A stretch of 44,394 nucleotides of DNA from Candidatus Gastranaerophilales bacterium. Lineage in GTDB: Bacteria; Cyanobacteriota; Vampirovibrionia; Gastranaerophilales; Gastranaerophilaceae. Location of the stretch: contig CALUTF010000012.1 in assembly GCA_944323595.1 (NCBI GenBank), forward strand, positions 1 to 44,394, in the 5' to 3' direction. The notes under the pieces were generated by a model. It was given only the letters and a program-made list of their open reading frames with translations, ran no database searches and was not told the DNA's origin. Positions 14,786-24,800 of the stretch are shown piece by piece. The translations under genes were made by a program, and so were the position numbers. Position 1 is the first letter of the stretch. Each line of letters starts with the position of its first letter.

Positions 14786-15007
14786 TTATAGTTCTCCTTG
14801 TGAGGTATTATCGGATTTGTAACTATCTCCGACAACTTCAGGTGCGTATCCTTCAGGTGTAAGTTTATTACCCTGAGATGAATCAAAGTGGGTACGTGCA
14901 TAAGTTTCTTTTATAATTGTTGAGATTTCTGATCTGCTAAGTACTCCTGCTATGATTAGCAATAAGATTGCTATGATAATTGTTAAAAATTTTTTGGATT
15001 TATTCAT
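14786..15007 (-). CDS. small single-span membrane protein, 73 aa, in pilus operon
   Basis: One membrane helix (about residues 7-25, FLTIIIAILLLIIAGVL) is followed by about 45 polar residues that would lie outside the cytoplasm. The gene sits between the PilM-PilN fusion and the PilO-like gene with 15- and 3-base gaps. PilP is also a small protein in this operon position, but PilP is a lipoprotein of about 170 aa with a beta domain; this one lacks a lipobox Cys and the domain. It may be a reduced functional counterpart. I assign no symbol. Confidence 0.7.
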   Translation of the reverse strand: MNKSKKFLTIIIAILLLIIAGVLSRSEISTIIKETYARTHFDSSQGNKLTPEGYAPEVVGDSYKSDNTSQGEL

Positions 15008-15022
15008 TATCTGCTAATCTCC

Positions 15023-16753
15023 CTATTTTCCAGTTACTTCTTTCGCATAATTACCGCTGCGTTTTGATGATTTTTGTTTAGGAAGTTCTTTTGGTGGTGT
15101 TGATTTTTTAGAAACATTTTTGGTGTTTTTATTATTACCCTTTTCTTCTTGCGGTACTTCTTCTGTCATGCCCAATTCTTCTTCTGACATGTTGGTTATC
15201 TCAAATTCATACCCCTCGGAGAGCATTCCATCTTCAACCAATTCATCTACATTATCCGATATCAGTTGAAGTTTGTGTAGTCTTAAATTGCTATTTAAAA
15301 GGGAATCTTTCATGTTTCTGAAAAATGCATAAACATCCTCTACGCTTTCAGCTTCTCCCTGAATATCTATGAGTCCGTTATTCTGTGCTGAAAAATATGT
15401 TATCCATAATGTTTTCGGTACAGATGCGCCGAGTGCAGAATAACTCATAAGTTTAGTCTTATTATTTTCAAGAGTGGTTTTGATGCTATCTTGTTCATTG
15501 AATTGGTTAGATTTATTACCGTCTGAAAATTTCTTAATTTCATCATCTATGCTTGCTATTTGCTTATTAATTTCTTGCACTTTTGCAGATGAATTTTGTG
15601 CAGTTTTCGGAAGAAGCATCATCAATAAAAGTACAGGAACAACAAGTATTGCACAAGCTATGCCGGATATTTTCAGGGCTGATGTAGGTGATATTTCAAA
15701 TTCATTTTCCCCGATAGAAATTTTTACCGGTTCATTGTCATCTCCGCCGGTTACCGCCTGTTTCTGGATAAAATCAAATTTTACAGGATAGTTCCTTGTT
15801 CTTGGCGCAGCAATTCCTATGCTATTGGCCGAAATTTTCAATACATAATCCGGTAAAACAGACAAGCTTGCTGGAATAAGTTCTTGTTTTTTAAATTGGT
15901 TATTATCAAGATAATCAACAGTACTTTCTGTGTTTATTTTTTTTGCAATTAACTCAGCACTGACCATGTTTGTTTCTGATACAATATAGAGATAATTGGC
16001 AGGGTAACTCATTAAGGTAATATTCGCCGATGAGCATATTGCATTATAAATTTCATCACCTTCAAATGTTTTAATTGCAAGCGGTTCTTCATAAAAATCT
16101 ACAATGTTTTTACCTACCATAGATATAATATAATAGCCGCTTGAGCCTATTAGCATAAGATTCCAGGTGATACCGTCTTTCATTTGGGTTTCAGTAACCC
16201 CAGAGTAATCAAGAGCTTTTAAAAGGGAGGTTAATGACATTTCCATTCCCTGTAATGTTGCTCCAATTTCGGTTAATGCAGCTGAAATATTATCAATAAC
16301 TGATTTTTGGATTGCAGTATAGAGAATTTTTCTCATATCGTTAGAGACACTTGAGTTAGAATCTGTCCACGCGACAACCGGTTCATGTCTTTTGAATACA
16401 TAAGACTGCTCTACATCAGAAATGAGGGATTCTTTAACAGCATCATCACTCAGAATCAGCGGGCGTTCTGCAATACCAAATGAAACCATTGGCATGTTAA
16501 GAACAACATTGCTTTTGGGGATAATGTGTAATTCTTCAAATAGCTCCTGTGCAGCTTCTTTAAACTGATTGTAATCAGCTAATTCACGTAAAGTTTCGTT
16601 GTAATCGAGAGGTCTGCAAGCATATGCCGCAACTGTTTTTGTCGTATTGTCGAGTTGAATCATTTCCAGACCGACGCCCGGAGTTACTGACATATATACA
16701 GTACCCTTACTTTTTACACCCAATTGAGATAAAATATTACTTTGCGCAACCAT
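15023..16753 (-). CDS. PilM-PilN fusion, type IV pilus assembly
   Basis: At 576 aa it holds two pilus proteins in one. Residues 1 to about 320 follow the actin-like PilM/FtsA layout: beta-rich start, VVLNMPMV, a helical 'ESLISDVEQSY' region and LTSLLKAL, then a C-terminal half-fold. A single membrane helix lies at about 360-382 (ALKISGIACAILVVPVLLL), then a coiled coil (387-440), then a ferredoxin-like domain with PKTLWITYFSAQ and the DVYAFFRNMKDS helix, as in PilN. A Lys/Ser/Pro-rich tail (540-576) is extra. In most bacteria PilM and PilN are separate and bind through PilN's short N-terminal peptide; here that link would be covalent. It is the first gene of the operon. A TATAAT lies 26 bp upstream of the ATG at 16753, with a weak -35. 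Confidence 0.82.
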   Translation of the reverse strand: MVAQSNILSQLGVKSKGTVYMSVTPGVGLEMIQLDNTTKTVAAYACRPLDYNETLRELADYNQFKEAAQELFEELHIIPKSNVVLNMPMVSFGIAERPLILSDDAVKESLISDVEQSYVFKRHEPVVAWTDSNSSVSNDMRKILYTAIQKSVIDNISAALTEIGATLQGMEMSLTSLLKALDYSGVTETQMKDGITWNLMLIGSSGYYIISMVGKNIVDFYEEPLAIKTFEGDEIYNAICSSANITLMSYPANYLYIVSETNMVSAELIAKKINTESTVDYLDNNQFKKQELIPASLSVLPDYVLKISANSIGIAAPRTRNYPVKFDFIQKQAVTGGDDNEPVKISIGENEFEISPTSALKISGIACAILVVPVLLLMMLLPKTAQNSSAKVQEINKQIASIDDEIKKFSDGNKSNQFNEQDSIKTTLENNKTKLMSYSALGASVPKTLWITYFSAQNNGLIDIQGEAESVEDVYAFFRNMKDSLLNSNLRLHKLQLISDNVDELVEDGMLSEGYEFEITNMSEEELGMTEEVPQEEKGNNKNTKNVSKKSTPPKELPKQKSSKRSGNYAKEVTGK

Positions 16754-16862
16754 AATTAATTTTCTATATTCCTATGCTAATTCCTATTTTTATTATACAA
16801 TATATACTGTTAAGTTCTTCAATTTAACATAAATTTACACTAAACGGAGGATATTAACCTTA

Positions 16863-17771
16863 ATGGCAGAGCTTATTGAGAAGATAAAGAAACTTAAAAA
16901 CGAGAAGAATGCGGTAATTCTTGCTCATTGTTATCAAAATCCGGAGATTGATGACGTTGCAGATTTTGTCGGAGATTCTTTATATCTTAGTCAAATGGCT
17001 GCTAAAACTGATGCGGACATAATAGTTTTTGCAGGAGTGTATTTTATGGCTCAAACCGCAAAAATTTTATCGCCGGATAAGAAAGTGCTGCTGCCAAGGC
17101 GTGAAGCTGGTTGTGCTATGGCTGATATGATAAATGTTGAGCAGCTCCGTAAATTTAAGTCTTTACATTCAGGCGTGCCTGTTGTTTGTTATATTAATTC
17201 GACAGCTGAAGTTAAAGCCGAATGCGACATTTGCTGTACAAGTTCAAATGCTGTGAAAATAGTTGAAAGCCTCAAGTCAGATAAAGTTTTATTTTTGCCG
17301 GATCAGTATCTGGGAAAATGGGTTGAGTCAAAACTTAATGGCGTTGAAGTTATAACTTATGATGGATGCTGTCCTGTTCATCATCAGATTTTAGCTGAAG
17401 ATATTTTAAATGCAAGAGATAAATATCCTGATGCAAAAATTTTATCTCATCCGGAGTGCAGAAAAGAAGTTACGGAACTGTCGGATTATGTTGGCAGTAC
17501 AACAGGAATTATGAAATATGCAAAAGAAAGTAATGCCAAAAATTTTGTAATCGCAACAGAAAAAGGTGTTGTAGACAGACTGCGCAGAGATTGTCCTGAT
17601 AAAAACTTTATTTTGATAAAAGAAAATCTGCTCTGTGAAAGTATGAAATGTACAACGCTTGAAGATATATATAAAGCCCTGTGTGAAGAAAAATATGAAA
17701 TAAAAGTTGATGCAAAACTTTCTGAAAAGGCCCATCTTTGTATAGATAGAATGCTGGGGGTATCTGAATAA
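16863..17771 (+). CDS. nadA: quinolinate synthase
   Basis: NadA condenses iminoaspartate with dihydroxyacetone phosphate to quinolinate, in de novo NAD synthesis. The protein is 302 aa, as expected. It has LAHCYQNPEI and the signature GDSLYLSQ at the N-terminus. The three cysteines of the 4Fe-4S cluster fit Cys84 (EAGCAMAD), Cys170 (GCCPVHH) and Cys258 (LLCESMK). GGAGG lies 12 bases before the ATG, a long but workable spacing. Neither nadB nor nadC is next to it. Its stop overlaps the start of the methyltransferase gene by one base. Confidence 0.96.
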   Translation: MAELIEKIKKLKNEKNAVILAHCYQNPEIDDVADFVGDSLYLSQMAAKTDADIIVFAGVYFMAQTAKILSPDKKVLLPRREAGCAMADMINVEQLRKFKSLHSGVPVVCYINSTAEVKAECDICCTSSNAVKIVESLKSDKVLFLPDQYLGKWVESKLNGVEVITYDGCCPVHHQILAEDILNARDKYPDAKILSHPECRKEVTELSDYVGSTTGIMKYAKESNAKNFVIATEKGVVDRLRRDCPDKNFILIKENLLCESMKCTTLEDIYKALCEEKYEIKVDAKLSEKAHLCIDRMLGVSE

Positions 17772-18520
17772 TGGAGGATATTATTTTTGGCAAAAATTCA
17801 GTACTTGAAGCGTTAATCTCCGGCGAAAGAGAAATTAATAAGATTTTGATATCCAAAAATATTCACAATGATGTTAAGCTTAATAAGATTAAAGAGCTTG
17901 CTCAGGCAAACGGTATTGTCTTTCAATTCGTTGCAAAGGAAAAATTTCAACCATACGCTGAATACAATCATCAAGGCATCATTGCAAGAATATCTCCGGT
18001 AAAATACTATGATTTGGATGAATTTCTTGAAGCTGCTCATGAAAATGCATCTCTGGTTATTTTGGATGGAGTTGAAGATTCACACAATCTTGGTGCCATT
18101 ATCAGAACCTGTGTGTGCGCAGGTGTTGATGCCGTGATAATTCCGTCAAGACGCAATGTTCAGGTAAATTCAATTGTCGAAAAAACAAGTGCCGGCGCTG
18201 TAAATCATATTAAAATAATAAAAGTCAATAGTCTGGTTAACGCTGTCCAAAAATTAAAAAATAACAACTGGTGGATAATTGCGGCAGACGCATCTGCGAA
18301 TGATAATTATTTTGATGTAAATTACAATGATATGAATTTTGCAGTGATAATGGGTGCAGAACACGCCGGTGTCTCCAGGTCGCTTTTAAAACTTTCTGAT
18401 TTTGTTGTAAAAATTCCTATGATGAATGATTTTAATTCTTTGAATGTATCGACAGCATTGAGCGCAATAATATTTGAAACTGTACGCCAAAAAATTCGTA
18501 AAACTGCAAAGGTTAAGTAA
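17771..18520 (+). CDS. rlmB: TrmH/SpoU-family rRNA 2'-O-methyltransferase (RlmB type)
   Basis: An N-terminal substrate-binding domain (1 to about 75, IIFGKNSVLEAL) precedes a SpoU knot domain. The three family motifs are present: DGVEDSHNLGAIIRTC (motif 1), VIMGAEHAGVSRSLL (motif 2) and SLNVSTALSAIIFE (motif 3). RlmB methylates a guanosine ribose in 23S rRNA using S-adenosylmethionine. TrmH-like members that act elsewhere on rRNA or tRNA look alike, so the exact target is less sure than the family. It is translationally coupled to nadA. Confidence 0.9.
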   Translation: MEDIIFGKNSVLEALISGEREINKILISKNIHNDVKLNKIKELAQANGIVFQFVAKEKFQPYAEYNHQGIIARISPVKYYDLDEFLEAAHENASLVILDGVEDSHNLGAIIRTCVCAGVDAVIIPSRRNVQVNSIVEKTSAGAVNHIKIIKVNSLVNAVQKLKNNNWWIIAADASANDNYFDVNYNDMNFAVIMGAEHAGVSRSLLKLSDFVVKIPMMNDFNSLNVSTALSAIIFETVRQKIRKTAKVK

Positions 18521-18534
18521 CGTAAAATAGAGTA

Positions 18535-18564
18535 TTTACATCTTTAGGTAAAATAAATTATAAT
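18535..18564 (+). promoter_or_regulatory. promoter of the sigma factor gene
   Basis: TTTACA (18535-18540), an 18-bp spacer and TATAAT (18559-18564) lie between the methyltransferase and sigma factor genes. The start point would be near 18571, about 20 nt before the ATG. Confidence 0.7.
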
Positions 18565-18591
18565 TATAACAGAAGAGACGGAGATTTTAAT

Positions 18592-19593
18592 ATGAAAAAA
18601 GCAATTGAACAACTCGGTATACTTGATACTGATATTTCCGATGAAGATGTAGATTTTCACAAATTAGAATACGATGATGAAATTGCTGAAGTCTTAGAAT
18701 CTGTATCAGATCCTAAAGTGCAGGAAACTCTGGCTTCAATAAATACTGATGACAGTGTTCGTTTATATTTGCAGCAGATAGGGAAAATACCGTTACTTTC
18801 TTCAGAAGAAGAATTGGAAGTTGCAAAAAAGGCACATGATGAGCAGGATGCATTTGCAAAAAATATACTGGTAAACGCAAATCTTCGTCTGGTAGTCAGT
18901 ATTGCTAAACGCTATGTCGGACGGGGGCTTTCATTTCTTGATTTGATTCAGGAAGGTAATTTAGGTTTGATGAAAGCTGTTGGGCGTTTTGATTATTCAA
19001 AGGGGTATAGATTTTCAACGTATGCAACCTGGTGGATAACGCAGGCTATAACCCGTGCAATTGCTGATAAAGCAAGAATTATAAGGCTTCCTGTTCATCT
19101 TATGGAATCTTTAAGTAAAATAAGAAGAGCTACTCTTGATTTAACAACAGAATTGGGGCATACTCCATCCAAACAGGATATTGCTTACAGAATGGGTGTA
19201 CCGGTTAGCCGGATAACCGAAATAATTAAAGCCGCTCAATCTACTATTAGTATGGAAGCACCTCTCACAACGGATGACGAGTCTTCCAAAATAGCCGATT
19301 TTATTGTTGATGAAGACACGATTGCACCGGAAAATCGTGTTACATTAGAAAATCTTTCCGATGATATAAGAAAAATTCTTTCACAATTAACCCCGAAAGA
19401 ACGTGATGTGTTGATTTTGCGCTACGGTCTGGATACTGACGGTACAAAGAAAACACTTGAGGAAATCGGCATTCAATTTGGTATTTCGCGTGAACGTGTC
19501 AGACAAATTGAAAACAGAGCTATTGCAAAGTTAAAACGCTTATGCCGTAATGAGGAAGTTGCTTACAGCCTGAAAACTTATTTTAAAGAATAA
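18592..19593 (+). CDS. RNA polymerase primary-type sigma-70 factor
   Basis: Regions 1.2 to 4.2 are all present in 333 aa: region 1.2 (DSVRLYLQQIGKIPLLS, about 63-80), region 2 with NLRLVVSIAKRYVGRGLSFLDLIQEGN and YRFSTYATWWITQAITRAI, region 3 (RLPVHLMESLSKI), and region 4 ending in GISRERVRQIENRAIAKL. The acidic region 1.1 is missing apart from a short acidic leader of about 55 residues. Both the housekeeping SigA and close group 2 factors look like this; nothing here separates them. GGAG lies upstream of the ATG and a shared terminator follows. Confidence 0.93.
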   Translation: MKKAIEQLGILDTDISDEDVDFHKLEYDDEIAEVLESVSDPKVQETLASINTDDSVRLYLQQIGKIPLLSSEEELEVAKKAHDEQDAFAKNILVNANLRLVVSIAKRYVGRGLSFLDLIQEGNLGLMKAVGRFDYSKGYRFSTYATWWITQAITRAIADKARIIRLPVHLMESLSKIRRATLDLTTELGHTPSKQDIAYRMGVPVSRITEIIKAAQSTISMEAPLTTDDESSKIADFIVDEDTIAPENRVTLENLSDDIRKILSQLTPKERDVLILRYGLDTDGTKKTLEEIGIQFGISRERVRQIENRAIAKLKRLCRNEEVAYSLKTYFKE

Positions 19594-19623
19594 AATTAAA
19601 TTATACTTATTGTTTTGTAAAAT

Positions 19624-19652
19624 AAAACTCCCGTTAAACTAACGGGAGTTTT
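19624..19652. terminator. bidirectional terminator between sigma factor and rpsA
   Basis: AAAACTCCCGTTA (19624-19636) pairs perfectly with TAACGGGAGTTTT (19640-19652) around a 3-nt loop. It serves both convergent genes. Confidence 0.9.
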
Positions 19653-19674
19653 AGAATATATTATTCAAATTTTA

Positions 19675-20748
19675 CTATTCAGCGTCTTTGTTAATATCTT
19701 TGATGCTGAGAGCAATTCTGTGTTCTTGCGGAGTGAATTTCTTAATAAGAACTTCAACACTGTCGCCTACTTTGAATTTATTGAACGGGTTAACGTTTTC
19801 TTCAGCCATTTCTGAAACCGGTAATAAAGCTTCAACGCCAGGGAAGATATTGATAAATGCACCGAAACCTGTAACTTTATTTACTGTACCGGTAATGATT
19901 TGACCTTCTTCAAATTGACCTTCAATTTGCTGCCATGGATCTTCGCCCATTCTCTTTAAAGAAAGAGATATTCTCTTCAATTCTGTATCAATTTTGATAA
20001 TTTTAACTTCAATAGTTTCGCCGAGAGAAATAACATCAGACGGGTGTTTAATTCTTTGCCATGAAATTTCAGAGATAGGAAGTAAGCCGTCGATTCCGTT
20101 GATATCAACAAAAGCGCCAAAATCAGCAATTCTTACAACTTCACCTTTAACAACTGTATCTTCTTTCAAATCTGCTAAGATGTTATCAACAACCTGATCT
20201 CTTTGTTCTGCAACAGCCAATCTTTGAGAGAGGATAAGTTTATTTTTCTTAGGATCAGCTTCAAGAACTTTAACTTCAACTTTCTGGTCAATTAAACCGT
20301 CAAACGGAGTTCCTGTTCTTAATTGAGAAGACGGGATAAAACCTTTGAGGTCTGCAACGTCAACAAGTACTCCGCCTTTAACGATAGAAACAACTTTCGC
20401 AAGGATAGTGTCTCCTTGAAGTTTCGCATCATTAAGTTGAGCCCAGGCTTGAGCAAAAGCGAGTCTTTTTAATGATAAAAGCATACCGTCTTCATCGTTT
20501 TCCTCTTTAAGAACGTAAAATTCTTTAATATCACCGATATCAATAGTTTCGCTTTCAGATGACGGAAGTTCTTTATTCGGCAAGAAAGCTTCGGTTTTAG
20601 CACCTCTTACGCTAACGAGATAACCGTCTTGTTCTTTTTTAATTACTGTACCTTCTACTACATCAGCTACAGAGTAGCTTTTAGAGAAAGATTCTTCCAA
20701 TAATTTTTCAAATTCATCCATAGATGTTTTTTCTAATGTTGCTGTCAT
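19675..20748 (-). CDS. rpsA: ribosomal protein S1 (bS1)
   Basis: Four S1 RNA-binding domains lie in series: about 27-95, 112-180, 197-268 and 283-352. The last two are the most canonical (GEVVRIADFGAFVDINGIDG and GTVNKVTGFGAFINI). At 357 aa it is shorter than the six-domain form of proteobacteria and near the short forms of cyanobacteria and Gram-positives. It helps mRNA bind the 30S subunit. Its AAGGAG lies inside the end of ispH, whose stop is five bases upstream, so the two are co-transcribed. Confidence 0.94.
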   Translation of the reverse strand: MTATLEKTSMDEFEKLLEESFSKSYSVADVVEGTVIKKEQDGYLVSVRGAKTEAFLPNKELPSSESETIDIGDIKEFYVLKEENDEDGMLLSLKRLAFAQAWAQLNDAKLQGDTILAKVVSIVKGGVLVDVADLKGFIPSSQLRTGTPFDGLIDQKVEVKVLEADPKKNKLILSQRLAVAEQRDQVVDNILADLKEDTVVKGEVVRIADFGAFVDINGIDGLLPISEISWQRIKHPSDVISLGETIEVKIIKIDTELKRISLSLKRMGEDPWQQIEGQFEEGQIITGTVNKVTGFGAFINIFPGVEALLPVSEMAEENVNPFNKFKVGDSVEVLIKKFTPQEHRIALSIKDINKDAE

Positions 20749-20753
20749 GTTTA

Positions 20754-21623
20754 TTATTCTCCTTTTTTTAATTTAGTAATGACATTATCAATAATATTTT
20801 GCGGAGTCGAAGCGCCTGCAGTTACTGCAATTTTTTCGGCTTTGTTGATTATATCTGCGTAATCATCAAGTTCCGCATCAGTTTCTATATGAATAGTTTT
20901 TGTAATCCCTTTTAATATTTCTGCCAGATGGGAAGTATTGGCACTTTTTTTAGAACCTACAACAATCATCAAGTCATTTACCTGTGCAAGTTCACGAGCT
21001 TCTTTTTGTCTCATGGAAGTGCTGGCACATATTGTATTTGCAACATGTAATTCTTTAGATATTGAGGTCAGAAATTCAACGATTTTGTTGAGTGTTTCAA
21101 GACGCTGGGTTGTCTGGACAACGACGCCAACTTTTCTGTGAGCCTTAATTTTATCTTGAATAGGGAGCAGTTGTTCAACCGAACTGGCTACAGTTACATT
21201 ATCTGTCCATAGAGCTGCATTTGCGCGGATTGCAATGACTTCCGGATGTTCTGACTTGCCGACAATGACGACGAAATAATCATCTTTAGCAAGTTCAATG
21301 GCTTTTTGCTGAACTTTTTTAACATCAGGGCAGGTTAAATCAACAGGGGTAAAGCCTGCTTGTTTAATTTTTTCAATAACTTCCGGACTTTCTCCATGGC
21401 TTCTTATGACGCAGATGCCTGTACCTGATTCCGGAATTTGGTTTAGAGTTTTAATCCCGAGAGCTTCAAGTTCTTTAATGACTTCTGCATTATGAATAAG
21501 TTCACCGAGGACAGATACCTGAGTGTCTATATTTTCCGCTTTTAATTTCTTAGCGGTTTCTACGGCTCGTTTAACTCCGTAGCAAAAACCTGCATATTTA
21601 GCCAGTGTAATAATTTTCGGCAA
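20754..21623 (-). CDS. ispH: 4-hydroxy-3-methylbut-2-enyl diphosphate reductase
   Basis: IspH (LytB) makes IPP and DMAPP in the last step of the MEP isoprenoid pathway. The three 4Fe-4S cysteines are Cys14 (GFCYGVKRA), Cys98 (LTCPDV) and Cys199 (TICASTSMRQ). The conserved histidines in ELIHN and SHGE are present, as are KSEHPEV and TTQR. At 289 aa it has full length. The start is TTG at 21623, since no better codon matches the conserved N-terminus; the ribosome binding site is weak. It lies directly before rpsA. A nested inverted repeat occupies its predicted 5' leader. Confidence 0.96.
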   Translation of the reverse strand: MPKIITLAKYAGFCYGVKRAVETAKKLKAENIDTQVSVLGELIHNAEVIKELEALGIKTLNQIPESGTGICVIRSHGESPEVIEKIKQAGFTPVDLTCPDVKKVQQKAIELAKDDYFVVIVGKSEHPEVIAIRANAALWTDNVTVASSVEQLLPIQDKIKAHRKVGVVVQTTQRLETLNKIVEFLTSISKELHVANTICASTSMRQKEARELAQVNDLMIVVGSKKSANTSHLAEILKGITKTIHIETDAELDDYADIINKAEKIAVTAGASTPQNIIDNVITKLKKGE

Positions 21624-21638
21624 CTTTAAATTGTCTTC

Positions 21639-21686
21639 TTTCTAATGAACTCGCATAAATAATTTATGCTGTAATTTTATTAGAAA
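21639..21686. promoter_or_regulatory. nested inverted repeat upstream of ispH
   Basis: An inner palindrome GCATAAAT-A-ATTTATGC (21653-21669) is framed by TTTCTAAT (21639-21646) and ATTAGAAA (21679-21686). It lies 15 bp before the ispH start. It could be an operator or an mRNA structure that affects ispH-rpsA expression; no protein is assigned to it. Confidence 0.45.
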
Positions 21687-21827
21687 ACAAACAAAACAAA
21701 AAATCAATATTATTCAACCGTGTCGCAGTAAATATGAATAAAATTATTCAGGGGGTGGTATAGTGATTAATTTTTATAATACTTGGATTACTATCCTATA
21801 AACATATATAATTAATGTAAAATTATA

Positions 21828-21855
21828 TTGTCAGTATTGTGTATTGTGTTATAAT
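21828..21855 (+). promoter_or_regulatory. promoter of the AsmA/TamB-like gene
   Basis: TTGTCA (21828-21833), a 16-bp spacer and TATAAT (21850-21855) put the start point near 21862. The ATG is at 21867, leaving a leader of about five bases with no room for a ribosome binding site. Confidence 0.65.
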
Positions 21856-21866
21856 TATTGAGAATT

Positions 21867-24800
21867 ATGGGTTTAAAAAGCAAAATTTTAATATCGGCTA
21901 TTGTCCTGTCCTTTCTCTACGGCGGATATTATTGGGGAATTCCTGCGGCTGTTAATCTACCGAAACGTATGCCTGATATTGAAGCTAAAATTAAACAAAA
22001 GTCGGGATTTGATATTTCCGTAAAAAATCCTGTTCTTAAGATGGGAATTATACCATCAATTTACTTTAAGGCTGAGTGCGCGGCTCTTTTGAATTCTGAT
22101 GGCACAAAAGCCTTTGCTCTTGAACATCCGTCTTTGCACTTGAAGCTCCTCCCTTTGATTTTCAATCGTGTTGAACTGGATAATTTTTATGCTGAATCTG
22201 TGAGTGCGGATTTTTCTCTCGGGCAAGATGAAAAAATTCGTATCGGTGATTATGTGCTCCCTGAATTTAAAAAAAACGATGTGAATTTTGAAGCTTCAGA
22301 CGTAAGCATTAAAAAATATAAATTTAATTTTGATGATGAGATTAGAAATAAAGAGTTTGAATATAGCGGGGATAATTTTATTCTTAGTGAATTTTCAAAA
22401 CATCACATCTCTCTTTCTGCAAAATCCGTTCTGACAGTTAACGGAAAAAGTTCGCGCATTAACTTTGATATCTCATCAAAATTTCCGCTGAATAAGATTG
22501 ATGAAGATCATCTTAATATAAATGCTGATATTGAAAATTTGGATTTGAGTGTTATTTCTGAATATGCACGCTTTTTTACACAAAATCAAATAAAAAGTAC
22601 AGGCGGCATTCTTAATGTAAAAGCTGTTACTACTGTCACTGACACAGGGCATAAAAATATCATATCAGGAGTGCAGGTTGATAACCTGTCACTGGTGCAT
22701 GAGGATAAGTTTAAATCAATCTATTCTCCAAATCCTTTGAATATTACATCAAACCTGAGTACTATGAAAAACGGTTTATGCATTAATGATATGCAGATAA
22801 AATCAAACGGTATTGACGTTAATTTGAACGGTAATATCAAAAATCTCTCTTCAAAAGTGCCTAATCTTGAAAATCTGGTTATAAATATTAATCCGTCACG
22901 TACTGACGCGTTTATACCATTAATGCCCGGGGAAAGAAATCTTTCTCCTGATGTTGATATGTATTCCTTGAAACAACATCCTTTTTACGGCGATGTATCA
23001 GGACAGCTCAAATTGAACGGCAATGCTCTTACACCCGATGTATACGGTCAGGTTATCGTAACAAACGGATATTTAGAACACCCCATAAAGACTGCTCCAA
23101 AAGGTGCTGATATAAAACTGGGATTTGAAAAAGATTATATGACTATGGACGTTTTTGTGCCTGCAACAAAAACAGAAAACGTCACGGTGAACGGCGGAGT
23201 TTTTCTGTACGGCGAAAAAATTGCCGATTTGTATATCAAATCAACACAAAACGTTGATTTAAAAACTGCACAAATAGTTTTAAATCCACTGCACAGAATT
23301 TTAAAATTCCTGATAGGCCCTGTACCGGTTATGGATATTAACGGTATAGGGAATATTGACCTGCATGTCACAGGCAACAAGCAAAAACCGCATGCTTTCG
23401 GACAATTTAATTTTAGAAATGCAAAGGTTTCTTTCCTTGAGATACATAATATGCTTGTGGAAAACGGTGCAGGGTTCCTAAAATTTAATGACATTGATAC
23501 TTATTTTGAAAATTCAAAGGGCGATTTTCATGGCAAACCCGTAAAGATTACCGGAACATGTAACCTTTACGGCGTGCTGGATTTTAATGTCCTTACAAAC
23601 GGGCAGGATATGGGGGATTTGCTGAAAATTATAAGAACCTCACCTATGTTGAAAGATATCCAGCCTATGATTGCACCTGTTAAAGATGCTAAAGGACCGG
23701 CTGACTTCAATCTGCATCTGACAGGTGAAGTTCCTGATATTGATAATATGGTCTTTAATAAAAACCTTTTTGCCAGCGGTTCTGTTAATTTACATTCTGT
23801 TGCGGTAATTCCGCAGGGTTTGTCAGTACCTCTAACCGCTGTCAGTGGTATTTTAAATTTTGAAAATACAACTGCAGATATGGATTTAGTGTCATTTTTG
23901 GACAAATCCAAAATTAATCTGAAAGGTAAAATTGCGGACAACAGGGCAGATTTAAAAATTTCATCGGATAAATTCAGAGCCGGTGATGCTTTTGCGCTTA
24001 TTGGCGGGATGTTCAAAATGCCTTTCAAAGAAGATTTTTCATCTATTATTACAAAGTTTGATGCGGCATATTCCGGACCTGTTGAAGTGATAGACTTGGA
24101 TAAAATAATTCTTAACGGAAAAATTTATTCAAATCAGGGGAGTAAAAATATCGTCCAAATTTCTGACGGTGAATATTCACTGAAAAACGGTACAATTAAA
24201 CTTTCACCTGTCAAAGGTTCATTTAATTCAATTCCGTATAATATGCATTTCAGTGTCGAGAATGCTTTTTCTGATAATAGAAAAATTTCCGGCGTTTTCA
24301 GGATGAACGGATTTAATCTTGAAACACTTTCAAAACTTCAAAACGAAGATGTTGTGCCTGAAAATATACGAAAAGAGCTCGCCGGTATAACAAATTTTGA
24401 AGGGACTGTTGATATTAATGCAAATGCCAGAAATAATTCAATAAAAGCCTTTATAAATCCGCACGATGTAAGCTTTATCTATCAGCCGGCACGTATGAAG
24501 TTGAAATTAAACAGCGGCACAATTTCCATGAATAATGATACATTGTATCTTAATAAACTCAATTCATACGCAGGAGAGATGCCTGTTCTTCTGGACGGGC
24601 ATGTAAGTAATATATATAAAAAGCCATATCTTAATTTGTATGTAAATGCAAAACCGACACAGGAATTTTTTGACCAGTTTTTTAATAACAGAACCCTATA
24701 CCCGCTGAAACTGAAAGGCGATATGCTGCTTTCTGCGAGAGTGAACGGTTATCAGGATAATATCCGTTCCAGAATTAATCTTGATGTTGCGGAAAATTCC

